From: DATJAJ01 sp035622335
GTDB lineage: Archaea > Thermoproteota > Nitrososphaeria > Nitrososphaerales > Gagatemarchaeaceae
DNA length: 24,883 bases
Direction: 5' to 3'
Assembly: GCA_035622335.1 (NCBI GenBank)
Contig: DASPVO010000021.1
Coordinates: 1-24,883 of the forward strand
Shown here: positions 7,320 through 14,965 of the stretch, one piece after another
How positions within the stretch are numbered: the stretch's first letter is position 1
Layout: each line of letters opens with the position of its first letter
Position numbers and translations under genes: made by a program
Notes under the pieces: generated by a model
What the model saw: only the letters and a program-made list of their open reading frames with translations
What the model was told of the DNA's origin: nothing
Databases searched by the model: none

Positions 7320-7388
7320 CATTTATTGGTTGCCCATCAGAAGTATTGTGGCCACAGTGTAGTCAATAGGCACAATAGAACTATTGTG
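7320..7388 (-). promoter_or_regulatory. Promoter and two palindromes upstream of the small winged-helix gene
   Basis: The TATA-like AATAAATGG (7320-7328, minus strand) is preceded by a 10-bp palindrome TGTGGCCACA (7347-7356) and by CACAATAGAACTATTGTG (7371-7388), which has perfect 8-bp arms around AA. TATTGTG also occurs at 7344-7350. The second palindrome lies one base after the stop codon of the upstream ABC permease; no T-tract follows it on the minus strand, so an operator is more likely than a terminator. Confidence 0.5.
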
Positions 7389-7389
7389 A

Positions 7390-8160
7390 CTATTCGACGA
7401 GCCTTCGTATCATGAGAGAGGCGCCGGTCAGCATCACGACGGTGAACACTCCTACGACGGCGAGGTCCAGGGGGATCGTTGAGTAGTCCCCCGACAGCAA
7501 GAAGGCCCGAAGCCCCTGAACGACGTAGCTCAGCGGATTTATCGCGGCCAGTGACTGGAGCCATGTCGGCATCAGCGATATCGGATAGATGGCGTTGCTT
7601 CCGAAGAAGAGCGGCATGGTCATCGCCTGACCGATGCCAAGCATCCTGTCACGAGTCTTCAGGAAGCCCGCAAGCAGCATCGATAGGCTGGAGAAGCACA
7701 TCGCGTTGATCACGATGAGGAAGAAGACTCCCGCTATGTCCAAGGGGTCCAAGCGTAGCTTTATTCCGAGGACCAGCGCGAGTACGAAGATCATCACAGC
7801 CTGGAGAAGCCCTCTGACACCCGCTGCTAGCGACTTGCCGGCGACGACTGAGAAGCGAGGAGCGGGAGTGGACAAGAGCTTCGTCAGAAGGCCCATGTCT
7901 CTCTCCCAGACCACCGTGATACCATAGAAGATCGAGACGAAAAGGACCGACTGCGCGAGAATGCCGGGAGTGATGAATTGAAGGTAGGTGTAGGGAGCTG
8001 TGTCGATTGCACGGATACTCGTGAAGACCTCGCCGAAGATGAGCAGCCACAGGGCGGGCTGGATGAGTCTCGTGAAGAGCTCGGTTGGGTCGTGCCGCAC
8101 TCTGCGAGCTTCCATCTCCGCGACCGTGAGCGAGCTGGAGATGGAGCGCCAGACTCTCAA
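7390..8160 (-). CDS. ABC-2 type exporter permease (DrrB-like)
   Basis: A 256-residue membrane protein with about six spans and the ABC-2 layout: an N-terminal amphipathic stretch (VAEMEARRVRHDPTELFTRLIQPALWLLIFG), the run VVWERDMGLLTKLLSTPAPR after TM2, and the closing region SNAIYPISLMPTWLQSLAAINPLSYVVQGLRAFLL, which is typical of DrrB/NodJ-type permeases. It forms an exporter with the ATPase encoded just upstream. The start is TTG 8158-8160, overlapping the ATPase stop in TTGA, with GAGG 8 bases before it. The exported substrate cannot be told from sequence; drug, lipid or polysaccharide are all possible for this family. Confidence 0.87.
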   Translation of the reverse strand: MRVWRSISSSLTVAEMEARRVRHDPTELFTRLIQPALWLLIFGEVFTSIRAIDTAPYTYLQFITPGILAQSVLFVSIFYGITVVWERDMGLLTKLLSTPAPRFSVVAGKSLAAGVRGLLQAVMIFVLALVLGIKLRLDPLDIAGVFFLIVINAMCFSSLSMLLAGFLKTRDRMLGIGQAMTMPLFFGSNAIYPISLMPTWLQSLAAINPLSYVVQGLRAFLLSGDYSTIPLDLAVVGVFTVVMLTGASLMIRRLVE

Positions 8161-9170
8161 TTCGCGTGCCTCATGAACGAGCGCCTGCTCTGATTGGCGC
8201 GGGCGGCGTCCTCGCTGTCTTCTAGATGTTTCTTTGTGTACTTCAAGAAGACGTCGTCCAGTCCTGGTCGGCTTATCGAGACGGATTCGGTGGCTATCCC
8301 CTTCGAGTCAAGGAAGCTAATTATCTGCGGAGCGGCTTCGTCACCGTTCTCTGCCAGGAGCTCCACCGTTGACCCGTTCCTGTTCGAGACGAGGGCCATC
8401 TGTTTGGGAATGGCAGGGAGTTCTTCTCCCCTGGCCAGTTTGATCGTCACGACGTCGCCCCCGACCGACTTCTTGAGATCGTCAGGTGACCCGAGCGCGG
8501 CCACTCTGCCCGCATCCATAATCGCTATGCGGTCGCAGAGGTCATCGGCTTCACCCATGTCATGAGTAGTGATGAAAATAGTCGTATCGTAGTCATGCTT
8601 CAGCCTCTTGATGCTCTCGTGAACGCTGAGACGAGAGGCTGGATCGAGGCCGATGCTCGGTTCATCGAGGAAGAGTATCCTAGGCCTGTTGACGAGCGTC
8701 TGGGCGATCTCGAGCCTCCTCATCATCCCGCCTGAATAGGTCTTCACGAGGTCATCCGCACGGTCTGCAAGCCCCATGTAGGCGAGCGAGCTTCGGATTC
8801 TCTCGCTTCTGTCTTTCGACCCGACGAAGAATAGCTTGGAGAAGACTAGCAGGTTTTCGTACGCCGAAAGGTCTGAGTCCACGGACACGCTCTGGGGGAC
8901 GTACCCGAGCGTGCTCCTCACCGCCTCAGGATGGGTGCGTGCATCGACCCCGAAGACCTTCACGAGTCCGGAAGTTGGAGGGCTCAGGGTTGTGATCATC
9001 TTGATCGTTGTAGTCTTCCCCGCTCCGTTTGGTCCGAGCATGCCGAAGACTTCACCCTGGTTCACGGAGAAGCTTACGTCATCGACCGCGCGTATCGAAG
9101 GAGGGTAGACCTTGGTGAGATGCTCGACTTCAATGGCTGGCGCGGATGAATGGAGTTCGGAAGCGGCCAT
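8157..9170 (-). CDS. ABC exporter ATP-binding protein (DrrA-like)
   Basis: A 337-residue ATPase with Walker A GPNGAGKTT (from residue 46), Q-loop VPQS, signature YSGGMMRR (145-152), Walker B ILFLDE (165-170), D-loop GLDP and H-loop His203. After about residue 225 comes the C-terminal DrrA/CcmA-type extension, which ends in the usual PGLDDVFLKYT motif. It drives the permease whose start codon overlaps its stop. The ATG at 9168-9170 has no ribosome binding site; a T-rich TATA-like element (CTTTTTACGC, around 9200) lies about 30 bp upstream, consistent with a leaderless mRNA. A second pair of the same class is found at 21974-24018. Confidence 0.92.
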   Translation of the reverse strand: MAASELHSSAPAIEVEHLTKVYPPSIRAVDDVSFSVNQGEVFGMLGPNGAGKTTTIKMITTLSPPTSGLVKVFGVDARTHPEAVRSTLGYVPQSVSVDSDLSAYENLLVFSKLFFVGSKDRSERIRSSLAYMGLADRADDLVKTYSGGMMRRLEIAQTLVNRPRILFLDEPSIGLDPASRLSVHESIKRLKHDYDTTIFITTHDMGEADDLCDRIAIMDAGRVAALGSPDDLKKSVGGDVVTIKLARGEELPAIPKQMALVSNRNGSTVELLAENGDEAAPQIISFLDSKGIATESVSISRPGLDDVFLKYTKKHLEDSEDAARANQSRRSFMRHAN

Positions 9171-9219
9171 CGGAAAGCGTTCGGGGGTTGAGCGCGCGTA
9201 AAAAGGTATGTTCGACGAA

Positions 9220-9825
9220 CTACGAAACCCTCGCGGTCTTCCCTCTAGAGATGACGTAGCGATGGTCTACGCTTTCGAAACCTGCATCGTCCTGGCTCGT
9301 CGCTATCACGTCGATCCTAGCCCTCTTCGTAAGGTCCACGTAGGCTGAGAGGACGCCTGCCCTGCCATCGAGTCCGGAGAAGACCTCGTCCACCAGGATC
9401 ACTTCGGGAGATGCGAGCAAGGCAGTCGCCAGGGCGACCCTCCCCTTCGTGCCCAAGCTGAGTTCCGAAACCCTTCCCGAGGCATGGATTCCCAGCGATT
9501 CAGCAACTTCGCGGACGCGGGAATCTTCGAGTCTTGTCTTCCGGACCATTGCACCCCAACGGAGGTGTTTTTCGACTTCGAGGTGAGGTATGTAGGAACC
9601 CGAAGCGACGAAGACGGTCTTCCGCTTGTCGATGGGGAGATTAGTCGTTTCGACAGAACCGACCTTCACGAACCCTTCGTCTGGCGAGAGAGTCCCAGCG
9701 ATTATGGATAGGAAGGTGGTCTTCCCCGAACCGTTCGGTCCCGAGAGCAAAGAGAACCCAGAGTCCTTGTACTCCGAGTCGAGTTGGAAATTTCCGAGCC
9801 TCTTCCTGACCTTCGCCTCGATCAC
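9220..9825 (-). CDS. ABC ATPase of the Mo/W importer, degenerate motifs
   Basis: This 201-residue ATPase is short for a ModC/WtpC protein (usually 230-350) and lacks the C-terminal regulatory domain. Walker A GPNGSGKTT (29-37), Walker B VILVDE (142-147) and the D-loop GLD (151-153) are intact. Other conserved parts are not: the Q-loop Gln appears to be Ala74 (ASGSYIPHLEV aligned with the usual FQ..LFPHLTV), the LSGGQ signature reads LSLGTKGR (122-129), and the switch His is replaced in ATSQDD by Gln. Its place after the permease gene (22 bp) and the binding protein makes it the energising subunit. The start is GTG at 9823-9825. Importer function with these changes is inferred from context. 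Confidence 0.75.
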   Translation of the reverse strand: MIEAKVRKRLGNFQLDSEYKDSGFSLLSGPNGSGKTTFLSIIAGTLSPDEGFVKVGSVETTNLPIDKRKTVFVASGSYIPHLEVEKHLRWGAMVRKTRLEDSRVREVAESLGIHASGRVSELSLGTKGRVALATALLASPEVILVDEVFSGLDGRAGVLSAYVDLTKRARIDVIATSQDDAGFESVDHRYVISRGKTARVS

Positions 9826-9847
9826 TACGGACGCCCCGCTTACGTCT

Positions 9848-10612
9848 TCAAGGTCTGATTACAAGCTTAGCGTTGACGACCCTCAGCGCTGCCATCAACG
9901 CAAGCCCCACCAGTATCATCACCGCGGACGCTGTGATAGCGGGGCTCAAACCGGTAGAACTGAAGTACTGATAGATAAGAACAGGGGCAGGGTAGACTGA
10001 GAAGACGCTGTATGCGATGATCGCTATCGAGCCGAACTCGCTCATGCTCCTGCTCAACGATATCAGAGAGGCGGACAACACACCCCGCAGGGAGTTGGGA
10101 ATCACGACCGAGGCGTAGGTGCGGAGCTCCGACGCGCCCAGCCCCTTGGCGAAGCTTTCGTGGGACTCGTTCATGGATGCGAAGAAGGGCTCGACCGCCT
10201 TGATGTAGACTGGGGTGGAGATGACGACCAGAGCCACCACCAGCCCGGTGAGAGTGTCGAAGAAGTTGATGCCCAATGAGTCGAGAAACTTTCCGGTGGG
10301 GGTCAACGGGCTATCGATCAGAAGCAGTGCAACTCCTATGATCGGGTGGGGCACGGATGCGGGCAGGTCGGAAACGGTCTCAAGGACGCTGTTCGGATTT
10401 CGGGCGAAGTAGTACGCGGCGGGCGTGAAGACAACTACCTCGATGCCTACAGCGATAGCGGAGGAGACAATGGTTAGTAGTATCGAGCTGAAGACCTGAG
10501 GACCGTATCCTGCCGGGTCCCGCAGAGGGCCGAGCCCCTCGAAGAGAAGGAAGAGGATGGGCAGAACCGCGACTGTGACCGCCGCGAAGGCTACGATTTT
10601 GAGCCAGTTCAA
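9848..10612 (-). CDS. Molybdate/tungstate ABC transporter permease (ModB/WtpB-like)
   Basis: A 254-residue membrane protein with about six spans. The stretch SDLPASVPHPIIGVALLLI and the EAA loop FAKGLGASELRTYASVVIPNSLRGVLSASLISLSRSMSEFG are typical of the molybdate/tungstate permease family, where PH-x(2)-G and the EFG after the EAA loop are well conserved. It follows the binding protein with a 4-base TTGA overlap (start TTG 10610-10612) and precedes the ATPase. Whether it prefers molybdate, tungstate or a related oxyanion cannot be read from the permease. Confidence 0.85.
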   Translation of the reverse strand: MNWLKIVAFAAVTVAVLPILFLLFEGLGPLRDPAGYGPQVFSSILLTIVSSAIAVGIEVVVFTPAAYYFARNPNSVLETVSDLPASVPHPIIGVALLLIDSPLTPTGKFLDSLGINFFDTLTGLVVALVVISTPVYIKAVEPFFASMNESHESFAKGLGASELRTYASVVIPNSLRGVLSASLISLSRSMSEFGSIAIIAYSVFSVYPAPVLIYQYFSSTGLSPAITASAVMILVGLALMAALRVVNAKLVIRP

Positions 10613-11673
10613 AGGCTGCCGCCGTATACGGCGTAGCCTCCGCTAACGAGCTGGGAGATCTGTGATGGGACCGCCGAGTCGTTGAACACCTTTGCGGGGG
10701 ACAGTATCGTGAGTCCGAACGACGAGAGCGACGCATCGTTCTTCACAACGTACGTCACGAACTCGATGGAGTCGAGCTGGTTCTTGCTCTCCACAGGCAC
10801 GGTGACCAAGAGAAGGATGGGACCACCCTTCTCCACGCCCGTTGACGTCGTGTAGGTGAACTTCGAGTAGTACGCGCCGTTTGACGAGCTCCCGAGGTTG
10901 ATCAGCGAGGGGAGAGCGAAGTAGGTGAGGTTGTCAGAGATGGCCGCAGACTTGTAGATGAACAGGAATTGGATGTTCCCCGCCTGCAGGGGCGCAACTA
11001 GGTCGGCCGCGCTGGCTGCGGTCGAATTGGCACCGTGGGCAAGGAGGCTCGAGGAGTAAGCTGTCTGGTTTCCGGAGTCATAGGTGTAGCCAGCTGCCTC
11101 CAAGACTATCCAACCTCTGAAGCCCGCAGGGTCGCTGTTGGGGTCAGAGATTCCGACCTTGACTCCCCCGGAAGTGAGGTCGCTGAAGAACTTCGCCCAA
11201 GACTGATTTGTCCCCTGCGAAGTCGCGCGGAAGTCTGACACGACCTGGCTCCCGCCCGCGGTCGAAGCGCTGCCGTTGGTGTACGCTATCACCATCTGGT
11301 CCGCGGCGAAGGCGACAGCCCACCCTTCGGACTGGTTCTTGAGGACCTCAGGACCCGCTGCAGACTTCGAGACTGAGATGAACACGTCGTCGGGGTCGCC
11401 GGACGCTATCTGCTGGGCGAGGTCCGTTGACCCAGCGCCTTTGGGCGGCGCCATGTGGATGCCAGTAGCGCCCGTGAAGCCAGACTCTAACGAGTTTGCT
11501 TCCGCGACATACGCGTCAGCAGAATAGACTATCAGCGTGACTTTGGGGAGCGATTCGGTGTAAGCTACCAGGACTACTGCGCCAACGACAATCACTATGA
11601 CGATTATCACAACGGCGACTGTGGAGATTCCTCGTTCGCGACCTAACTTCAAACGATATGCAAAGGCCCGCAT
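10609..11673 (-). CDS. Molybdate/tungstate-binding protein (WtpA/ModA-like), membrane-anchored
   Basis: A 354-residue extracytoplasmic binding protein. A basic N-terminus and one hydrophobic span (GISTVAVVIIVIVIVV) anchor it; this stretch resembles the hydrophobic starts of archaeal pilin-like proteins. The body has the oxyanion-binding pattern LIVYSADAYVAEANSLESGF, GSTDLAQQIASGDPDDVFISVS, and VKVGISDPNSDPAGFRGWIVL, which matches the (D/E)P-x2-DP-x-GYR region of WtpA. The ATG at 11671-11673 is my choice, although T-rich TATA-like sequence lies only 10-20 bp upstream; a TTG at 11650-11652 would fit a leaderless start better and keeps the anchor. It heads the importer operon and diverges from modE. 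Confidence 0.82.
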   Translation of the reverse strand: MRAFAYRLKLGRERGISTVAVVIIVIVIVVGAVVLVAYTESLPKVTLIVYSADAYVAEANSLESGFTGATGIHMAPPKGAGSTDLAQQIASGDPDDVFISVSKSAAGPEVLKNQSEGWAVAFAADQMVIAYTNGSASTAGGSQVVSDFRATSQGTNQSWAKFFSDLTSGGVKVGISDPNSDPAGFRGWIVLEAAGYTYDSGNQTAYSSSLLAHGANSTAASAADLVAPLQAGNIQFLFIYKSAAISDNLTYFALPSLINLGSSSNGAYYSKFTYTTSTGVEKGGPILLLVTVPVESKNQLDSIEFVTYVVKNDASLSSFGLTILSPAKVFNDSAVPSQISQLVSGGYAVYGGSL

Positions 11674-11679
11674 ATCGCG

Positions 11680-11697
11680 GTAAAAAACCTTTATCGA
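11680..11697. promoter_or_regulatory. Shared promoter region of the Mo/W importer and ModE-like genes
   Basis: The stretch GGTAAAAAACCTTTATC between the divergent genes is the only AT-rich segment here and offers TATA-like sequence on both strands. A ModE-type repressor bound in this region could control both transcripts. I see no clear ModE palindrome, so the operator is not assigned. Confidence 0.4.
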
Positions 11698-11744
11698 GAT
11701 GGCGGACGCGTTTCCTCCTCGTGCCTGCCAAGGCAAAGAAAGAG

Positions 11745-12278
11745 ATGGCCCTGAGACCCGGCCTCTGGCTCTACCTGGAGGATGGTAGCAACAAGCTCGT
11801 GCTCGACCAGGTCGATGCGAGGATCCTCAGGTTTGTTGGCGAAAAAAAATCCATCACGGAGTCAGCGCGGGCGGTTAGCATATCTTACAGGAACGCGTGG
11901 GACCGAATACGAGGGATGGAGCGCAGGCTCGGATTCAAAGTTGTCGTGACCCAGGTCGGCGGACCATCGGGAGGAAGTGCAGAGTTGACCGAGAAAGCTT
12001 CTCTCCTTCTCTCCGACTTTCGCAGCCTCAGGAAGCAACTGTTCAACCTCATGGAGGACGAGGCCATTCCGAGAAGGCGCAAGGAGCATGGAACTTCTCT
12101 AACCGCACGTGTGGTCGGAGTCGAGTACAAGAGAAAGTTTGCGCGAGTCAGGCTTGCTCTGCCCAAGGATAGCGTTGTTGAGGTTTCTGTTTCGAAGGAC
12201 GCGACTGAGGGTAGGCCAATCAGGGCTGGAGATCAGGTCAGAGTCTTGATACGTCCAGAGCCCTCACTGAGAGCTTGA
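11745..12278 (+). CDS. ModE-family molybdate-responsive regulator with TOBE domain
   Basis: A 177-residue protein with a LysR/ModE-type winged helix at about 15-95 (VDARILRFVGEKKSITESARAVSISYRNAWDRIRGMERRLGF, then the wing GGPSGGSAELTEKASLLL). This pattern is the hallmark of ModE, including the Gly-rich wing. A single TOBE domain follows (about 108-172: SLTARVVGVEYKRKFARVRLALPKDSVVEVSVSKDA), which in ModE and ModC binds molybdate or tungstate. Bacterial ModE usually has two TOBE copies; one is common in archaea. It diverges from the importer and so is its probable regulator. The ATG at 11745 is my choice; an in-frame GTG at 11721 would add eight residues and sits at a good distance from the AT-rich promoter segment. 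Confidence 0.82.
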   Translation: MALRPGLWLYLEDGSNKLVLDQVDARILRFVGEKKSITESARAVSISYRNAWDRIRGMERRLGFKVVVTQVGGPSGGSAELTEKASLLLSDFRSLRKQLFNLMEDEAIPRRRKEHGTSLTARVVGVEYKRKFARVRLALPKDSVVEVSVSKDATEGRPIRAGDQVRVLIRPEPSLRA

Positions 12279-12301
12279 GCGTCTTGATGCACACCCGAAC
12301 C

Positions 12302-12347
12302 AATATAAGCAAAGTTCTGAGAGGCGAAGGCTGTAAAGTCTCAGAAC
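12302..12347 (+). promoter_or_regulatory. TATA box and 9-bp inverted repeat before the PAP2 gene
   Basis: AATATAAG (12302-12309) is a TATA box that would start transcription near 12332. Around that point lies a perfect inverted repeat, GTTCTGAGA (12314-12322) and TCTCAGAAC (12339-12347), with a 16-base spacer. It could be an operator over the start site or, in part, a hairpin in the roughly 32-base leader. No Shine-Dalgarno sequence is seen before the ATG at 12364. Confidence 0.5.
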
Positions 12348-12363
12348 AGAGACGACTCGCGAA

Positions 12364-13275
12364 ATGGGCAAAGTAAGTGACATCGTGGGAGGTGGGTCTG
12401 TGCTCCGACGGATCAGGAGTTCGATCTTCACGGTATGGGCGATCCCGATTCTATACCTGACGATCCTGGTAGTCTTCTACATGAAGTATGGGATGCTTCT
12501 GCAGCTCACCCTAGGCGCAGCTGCTCTACTCGTCCTGCCGGTAGTGGCAAAGATCGCAAAATCGCGAGACTTTCTCAAGAACACCGCGATGTTCGTTTCG
12601 GTCTTGCTGACCTATGAGGCGCTCCAGGGCATAACAGGTGCGGTCGTCAACTCTCACGGCGCTGCGTCGCTCGCGAGCGTCGACAAGGCGATTCTGGGGA
12701 TCGACCTCCCGGCCGCGCTGCAGTCGGCCTTCGCGTCCAACACCGTGACCATCGTGGCGACGTTCTTCTACAGCCTCCACTTCTTCCTGATACTCGTGGC
12801 GGTGGTCCTCTTCTGGTTCACCAGCAGGACCGCGTACACGAAGTACACGTATTCGATGATTCTGACGTCGTATCTTGCGCTCATGACATTCGTTCTCTTC
12901 CCGAGCGCCCCTCCATGGTTTGTGGGTTCAGCTCAGAACATGCTCTCCGTGGGGTCGAAGCTGCTGCCTTCATCAATGCAGAGCCTTCAGCAGGCGGCGC
13001 TCGCCATCGAGTCGGACAAGTTTGCGGCTTTTCCTAGCCTGCACGTGGCGTACGCGACGCTCTTCGCGGTCTACAGCATCAGGGTGAACCCGAAGCTCGC
13101 GCTCGTCTCCATTCCCATTCTCGTCGGGGTCTCATTCTCGGTTCTCTATCTGGGCCAACACTACTTCGTGGACATCGTCGGGGGGATTGCCTACTCTGGG
13201 GGTTCAGTCCTGGCCGTCGACAGGCTCCTGGCCAGGAAGGGGTCGGTCAAGGCCGCCACCGTTTCCGTTCCTTAG
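12364..13275 (+). CDS. PAP2-superfamily membrane enzyme (Aur1/IPC synthase-like)
   Basis: A 303-residue protein with about seven to eight hydrophobic spans. It has the two catalytic motifs of the lipid phosphatase/phosphotransferase fold: FPSLHVAYA with His227, and LGQHYFVDIVGG with His266 and Asp270. The loop FPSAPPWF (179-186) is typical of the Aur1-like branch that transfers phospho-head groups between lipids; the classical first motif K-x6-RP is absent, as in that branch. The substrate may be a polar lipid or a polyprenyl phosphate; this cannot be decided here. The gene is single and convergent with the coiled-coil gene, whose stop codon it overlaps by 4 bases. Confidence 0.83.
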   Translation: MGKVSDIVGGGSVLRRIRSSIFTVWAIPILYLTILVVFYMKYGMLLQLTLGAAALLVLPVVAKIAKSRDFLKNTAMFVSVLLTYEALQGITGAVVNSHGAASLASVDKAILGIDLPAALQSAFASNTVTIVATFFYSLHFFLILVAVVLFWFTSRTAYTKYTYSMILTSYLALMTFVLFPSAPPWFVGSAQNMLSVGSKLLPSSMQSLQQAALAIESDKFAAFPSLHVAYATLFAVYSIRVNPKLALVSIPILVGVSFSVLYLGQHYFVDIVGGIAYSGGSVLAVDRLLARKGSVKAATVSVP

Positions 13276-14408
13276 GGTTTCAGTCCCAGAGTCTCACGGA
13301 CGATGGCAGAGTTCTGGCCCAGCAGGCTCACCCTCTCGTTGATCGATGAAAGGCTGAGCTCCCCGCCTTTCGTCTTGAGGGACTTCGATCCGATTGACTG
13401 GACCACGGCCCTGAACTCTCGACCCATGAGCTTCAGGACTGTCCTCAGAAAGGATGCGAAGTCGAGGCTCTCCATCAGGTCGTCTCCTCCCACCGTGAGC
13501 TCCTTGAGTGCGGCCTTGCTCCTTTCAAGTGAGAGCAATTCGGCCTTCAAGATGCCTATCGAGGATGACAGGTCCTTCGAATCCAAGAACCTGTTGAGGC
13601 CCGTATCCGTGGTGACGTTTGTGGTCCGGTCCTCCTCGGTGTACTCCACGCTCGGGATGCTCTCTCCGTCGGCGGAAGCGGACGCGATTCTGACCTTCGC
13701 GCCTGTCTCTTCGTTCTGGAACTCGGCGATGATGTGCCTCTCGCTCGCCTCCGCGCTCACAAGGACGTAGCGGTCGAGCCTCTCGTACCTTGGGCTGGGC
13801 TCCTTCTTGATCCAGGTCCTCTGCAACTCCACGGGGAGCATGGGCCTCCTGCCCATCTGGGCAAAGGTGAATCCACTGTGGAAGAACTTGGAATTCTGTG
13901 TGGAGAGCGAGAAGGTGTATCCGACTTCTCCCTTGCACGCGTAGCGAACCTCGGCGCTGTAGCCCGAGTCCTTGAGCTTGACCGTCAGCACCCTGTCCAC
14001 CAGTGGAAGGGGTGATGCTATCAGATACGACTCCATGCTCTTGACGGCCTTCGTCTTCTCCAGCTCGGCCTTGGCGTCGACCTCGGAAAGGTCTCTGGCG
14101 GAGGCATCCCTCTCCCTCGCCTTGGCCTGGTCGACCGCTGCGTCGACGAACTCCATGACTTGATGCTGAAGCTGCGAGGCGTAGTCCGCCTCGACCGTCT
14201 GCGAGAGCCTTTCCAGTGTCGCCCCGAGCTCCTTCACCACCTCGTCGAGCGCTTCGAGCCTAGATTCGGACTGCTTCTCCATCTTCTGGACCTCCCCGTC
14301 CAGCGACGACATCTGGTTCGAGTACCTGACGGCGTCGAAGAGGTGAGTCACCATCAGGTCCAGAGCCTCCGCTGACCTCGCTGACACTTGGTCGGCGTCT
14401 TGAACCAA
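13272..14408 (-). CDS. Coiled-coil protein of unknown function
   Basis: I do not recognise this 378-residue soluble protein. Residues about 35-135 are highly charged heptad-like helix (SLDGEVQKMEKQSESRLEA, KELGATLERLSQ, KARERDASARDLSEVDAKAEL). A middle part of about 150-260 alternates short hydrophobic and polar strands (VDRVLTVKLKDSGYSAEVRYACKGEVGYTFSLS, RYVLVSAEASERHIIAEF) and looks beta-rich. The C-terminal 100 residues return to helix. There is no signal peptide or membrane span. The start is TTG at 14406-14408 with TTAATTACAG about 30 bp upstream, so the mRNA is probably leaderless. It diverges from the small membrane protein gene at 14491, which may point to a shared role, but no function can be assigned. 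Confidence 0.75.
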   Translation of the reverse strand: MVQDADQVSARSAEALDLMVTHLFDAVRYSNQMSSLDGEVQKMEKQSESRLEALDEVVKELGATLERLSQTVEADYASQLQHQVMEFVDAAVDQAKARERDASARDLSEVDAKAELEKTKAVKSMESYLIASPLPLVDRVLTVKLKDSGYSAEVRYACKGEVGYTFSLSTQNSKFFHSGFTFAQMGRRPMLPVELQRTWIKKEPSPRYERLDRYVLVSAEASERHIIAEFQNEETGAKVRIASASADGESIPSVEYTEEDRTTNVTTDTGLNRFLDSKDLSSSIGILKAELLSLERSKAALKELTVGGDDLMESLDFASFLRTVLKLMGREFRAVVQSIGSKSLKTKGGELSLSSINERVSLLGQNSAIVRETLGLKP

Positions 14409-14433
14409 AATCGCGGTACTTTCCGTTCTCCAA

Positions 14434-14468
14434 CTGTAATTAAGCCGTTTCGGCGAAGAGTCTTATCC
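14434..14468. promoter_or_regulatory. Divergent leaderless promoters
   Basis: On the minus strand TTAATTACAG (14434-14443) lies about 30 bp before the TTG at 14408. On the plus strand TCTTATCC (14461-14468) is centred about 26 bp before the ATG at 14491. Both distances match archaeal TATA boxes serving leaderless transcripts. Confidence 0.5.
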
Positions 14469-14490
14469 TGCTTTGGCGCACTGACGAGAC

Positions 14491-14958
14491 ATGGTGCAAC
14501 AAAGGAAGCAGGACCATATGGCCTCTAAGCTCGTCCTGGACATGAAGGCCCTCGCGCTCCTCAACCCCTCTGACAAGGACCTCCAGAAGCTCGTGACAGA
14601 GAACCTCCTCGACTCGCATGACGACCAGGTACGCAGGGTCTTGGATTCGATCAAGAGCGTGAGCCCGCGGAAGGGCGAAGGGAACGTCGTCATAGCTGTG
14701 GGCGAACTGCTGCTGGCATCGTTTCTGATGATAGCCGGCCTGGTCGCAATCGCGCCCTTCCTCGCCGGGGTGTCGAGCCCTTCGACACTGCTGCAATACT
14801 TCAGCAGTTCGATCGGCACGTTGGCGACTTCACCTGCCTTCTTTCCTGTGCTCCCAGAACTTGTGGTCCTCCTCTCGGTGGTGCTCTTGATGTCGGCACT
14901 CTACGCCCTTAGGAAGGCTTCCGCGACCCTGAAGGAGCAAGGCTTCGCCAGCAGGTGA
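14491..14958 (+). CDS. Small membrane protein of unknown function
   Basis: A 155-residue protein with a soluble, charged N-terminal half (about 1-64, helical: DLQKLVTENLLDSHDDQVRRVLDSI) and two transmembrane helices at about 67-93 and 120-141, with both termini likely cytoplasmic. No known family was recognised. It is followed after 7 bp by an APC-type transporter gene whose ribosome binding site GGTGA overlaps this gene's stop codon, so the two are translated together and it may be an accessory subunit of that transporter. Confidence 0.75.
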   Translation: MVQQRKQDHMASKLVLDMKALALLNPSDKDLQKLVTENLLDSHDDQVRRVLDSIKSVSPRKGEGNVVIAVGELLLASFLMIAGLVAIAPFLAGVSSPSTLLQYFSSSIGTLATSPAFFPVLPELVVLLSVVLLMSALYALRKASATLKEQGFASR

Positions 14959-14965
14959 CCTGCGC

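Noticed and set aside
10621..10632. The perfect 12-bp palindrome GCCGTATACGGC just before the Mo/W permease start.
   Set aside because: It lies within codons for the last residues of the binding protein and can arise by chance in GC-rich coding DNA; a minor role as a hairpin near the start cannot be excluded.
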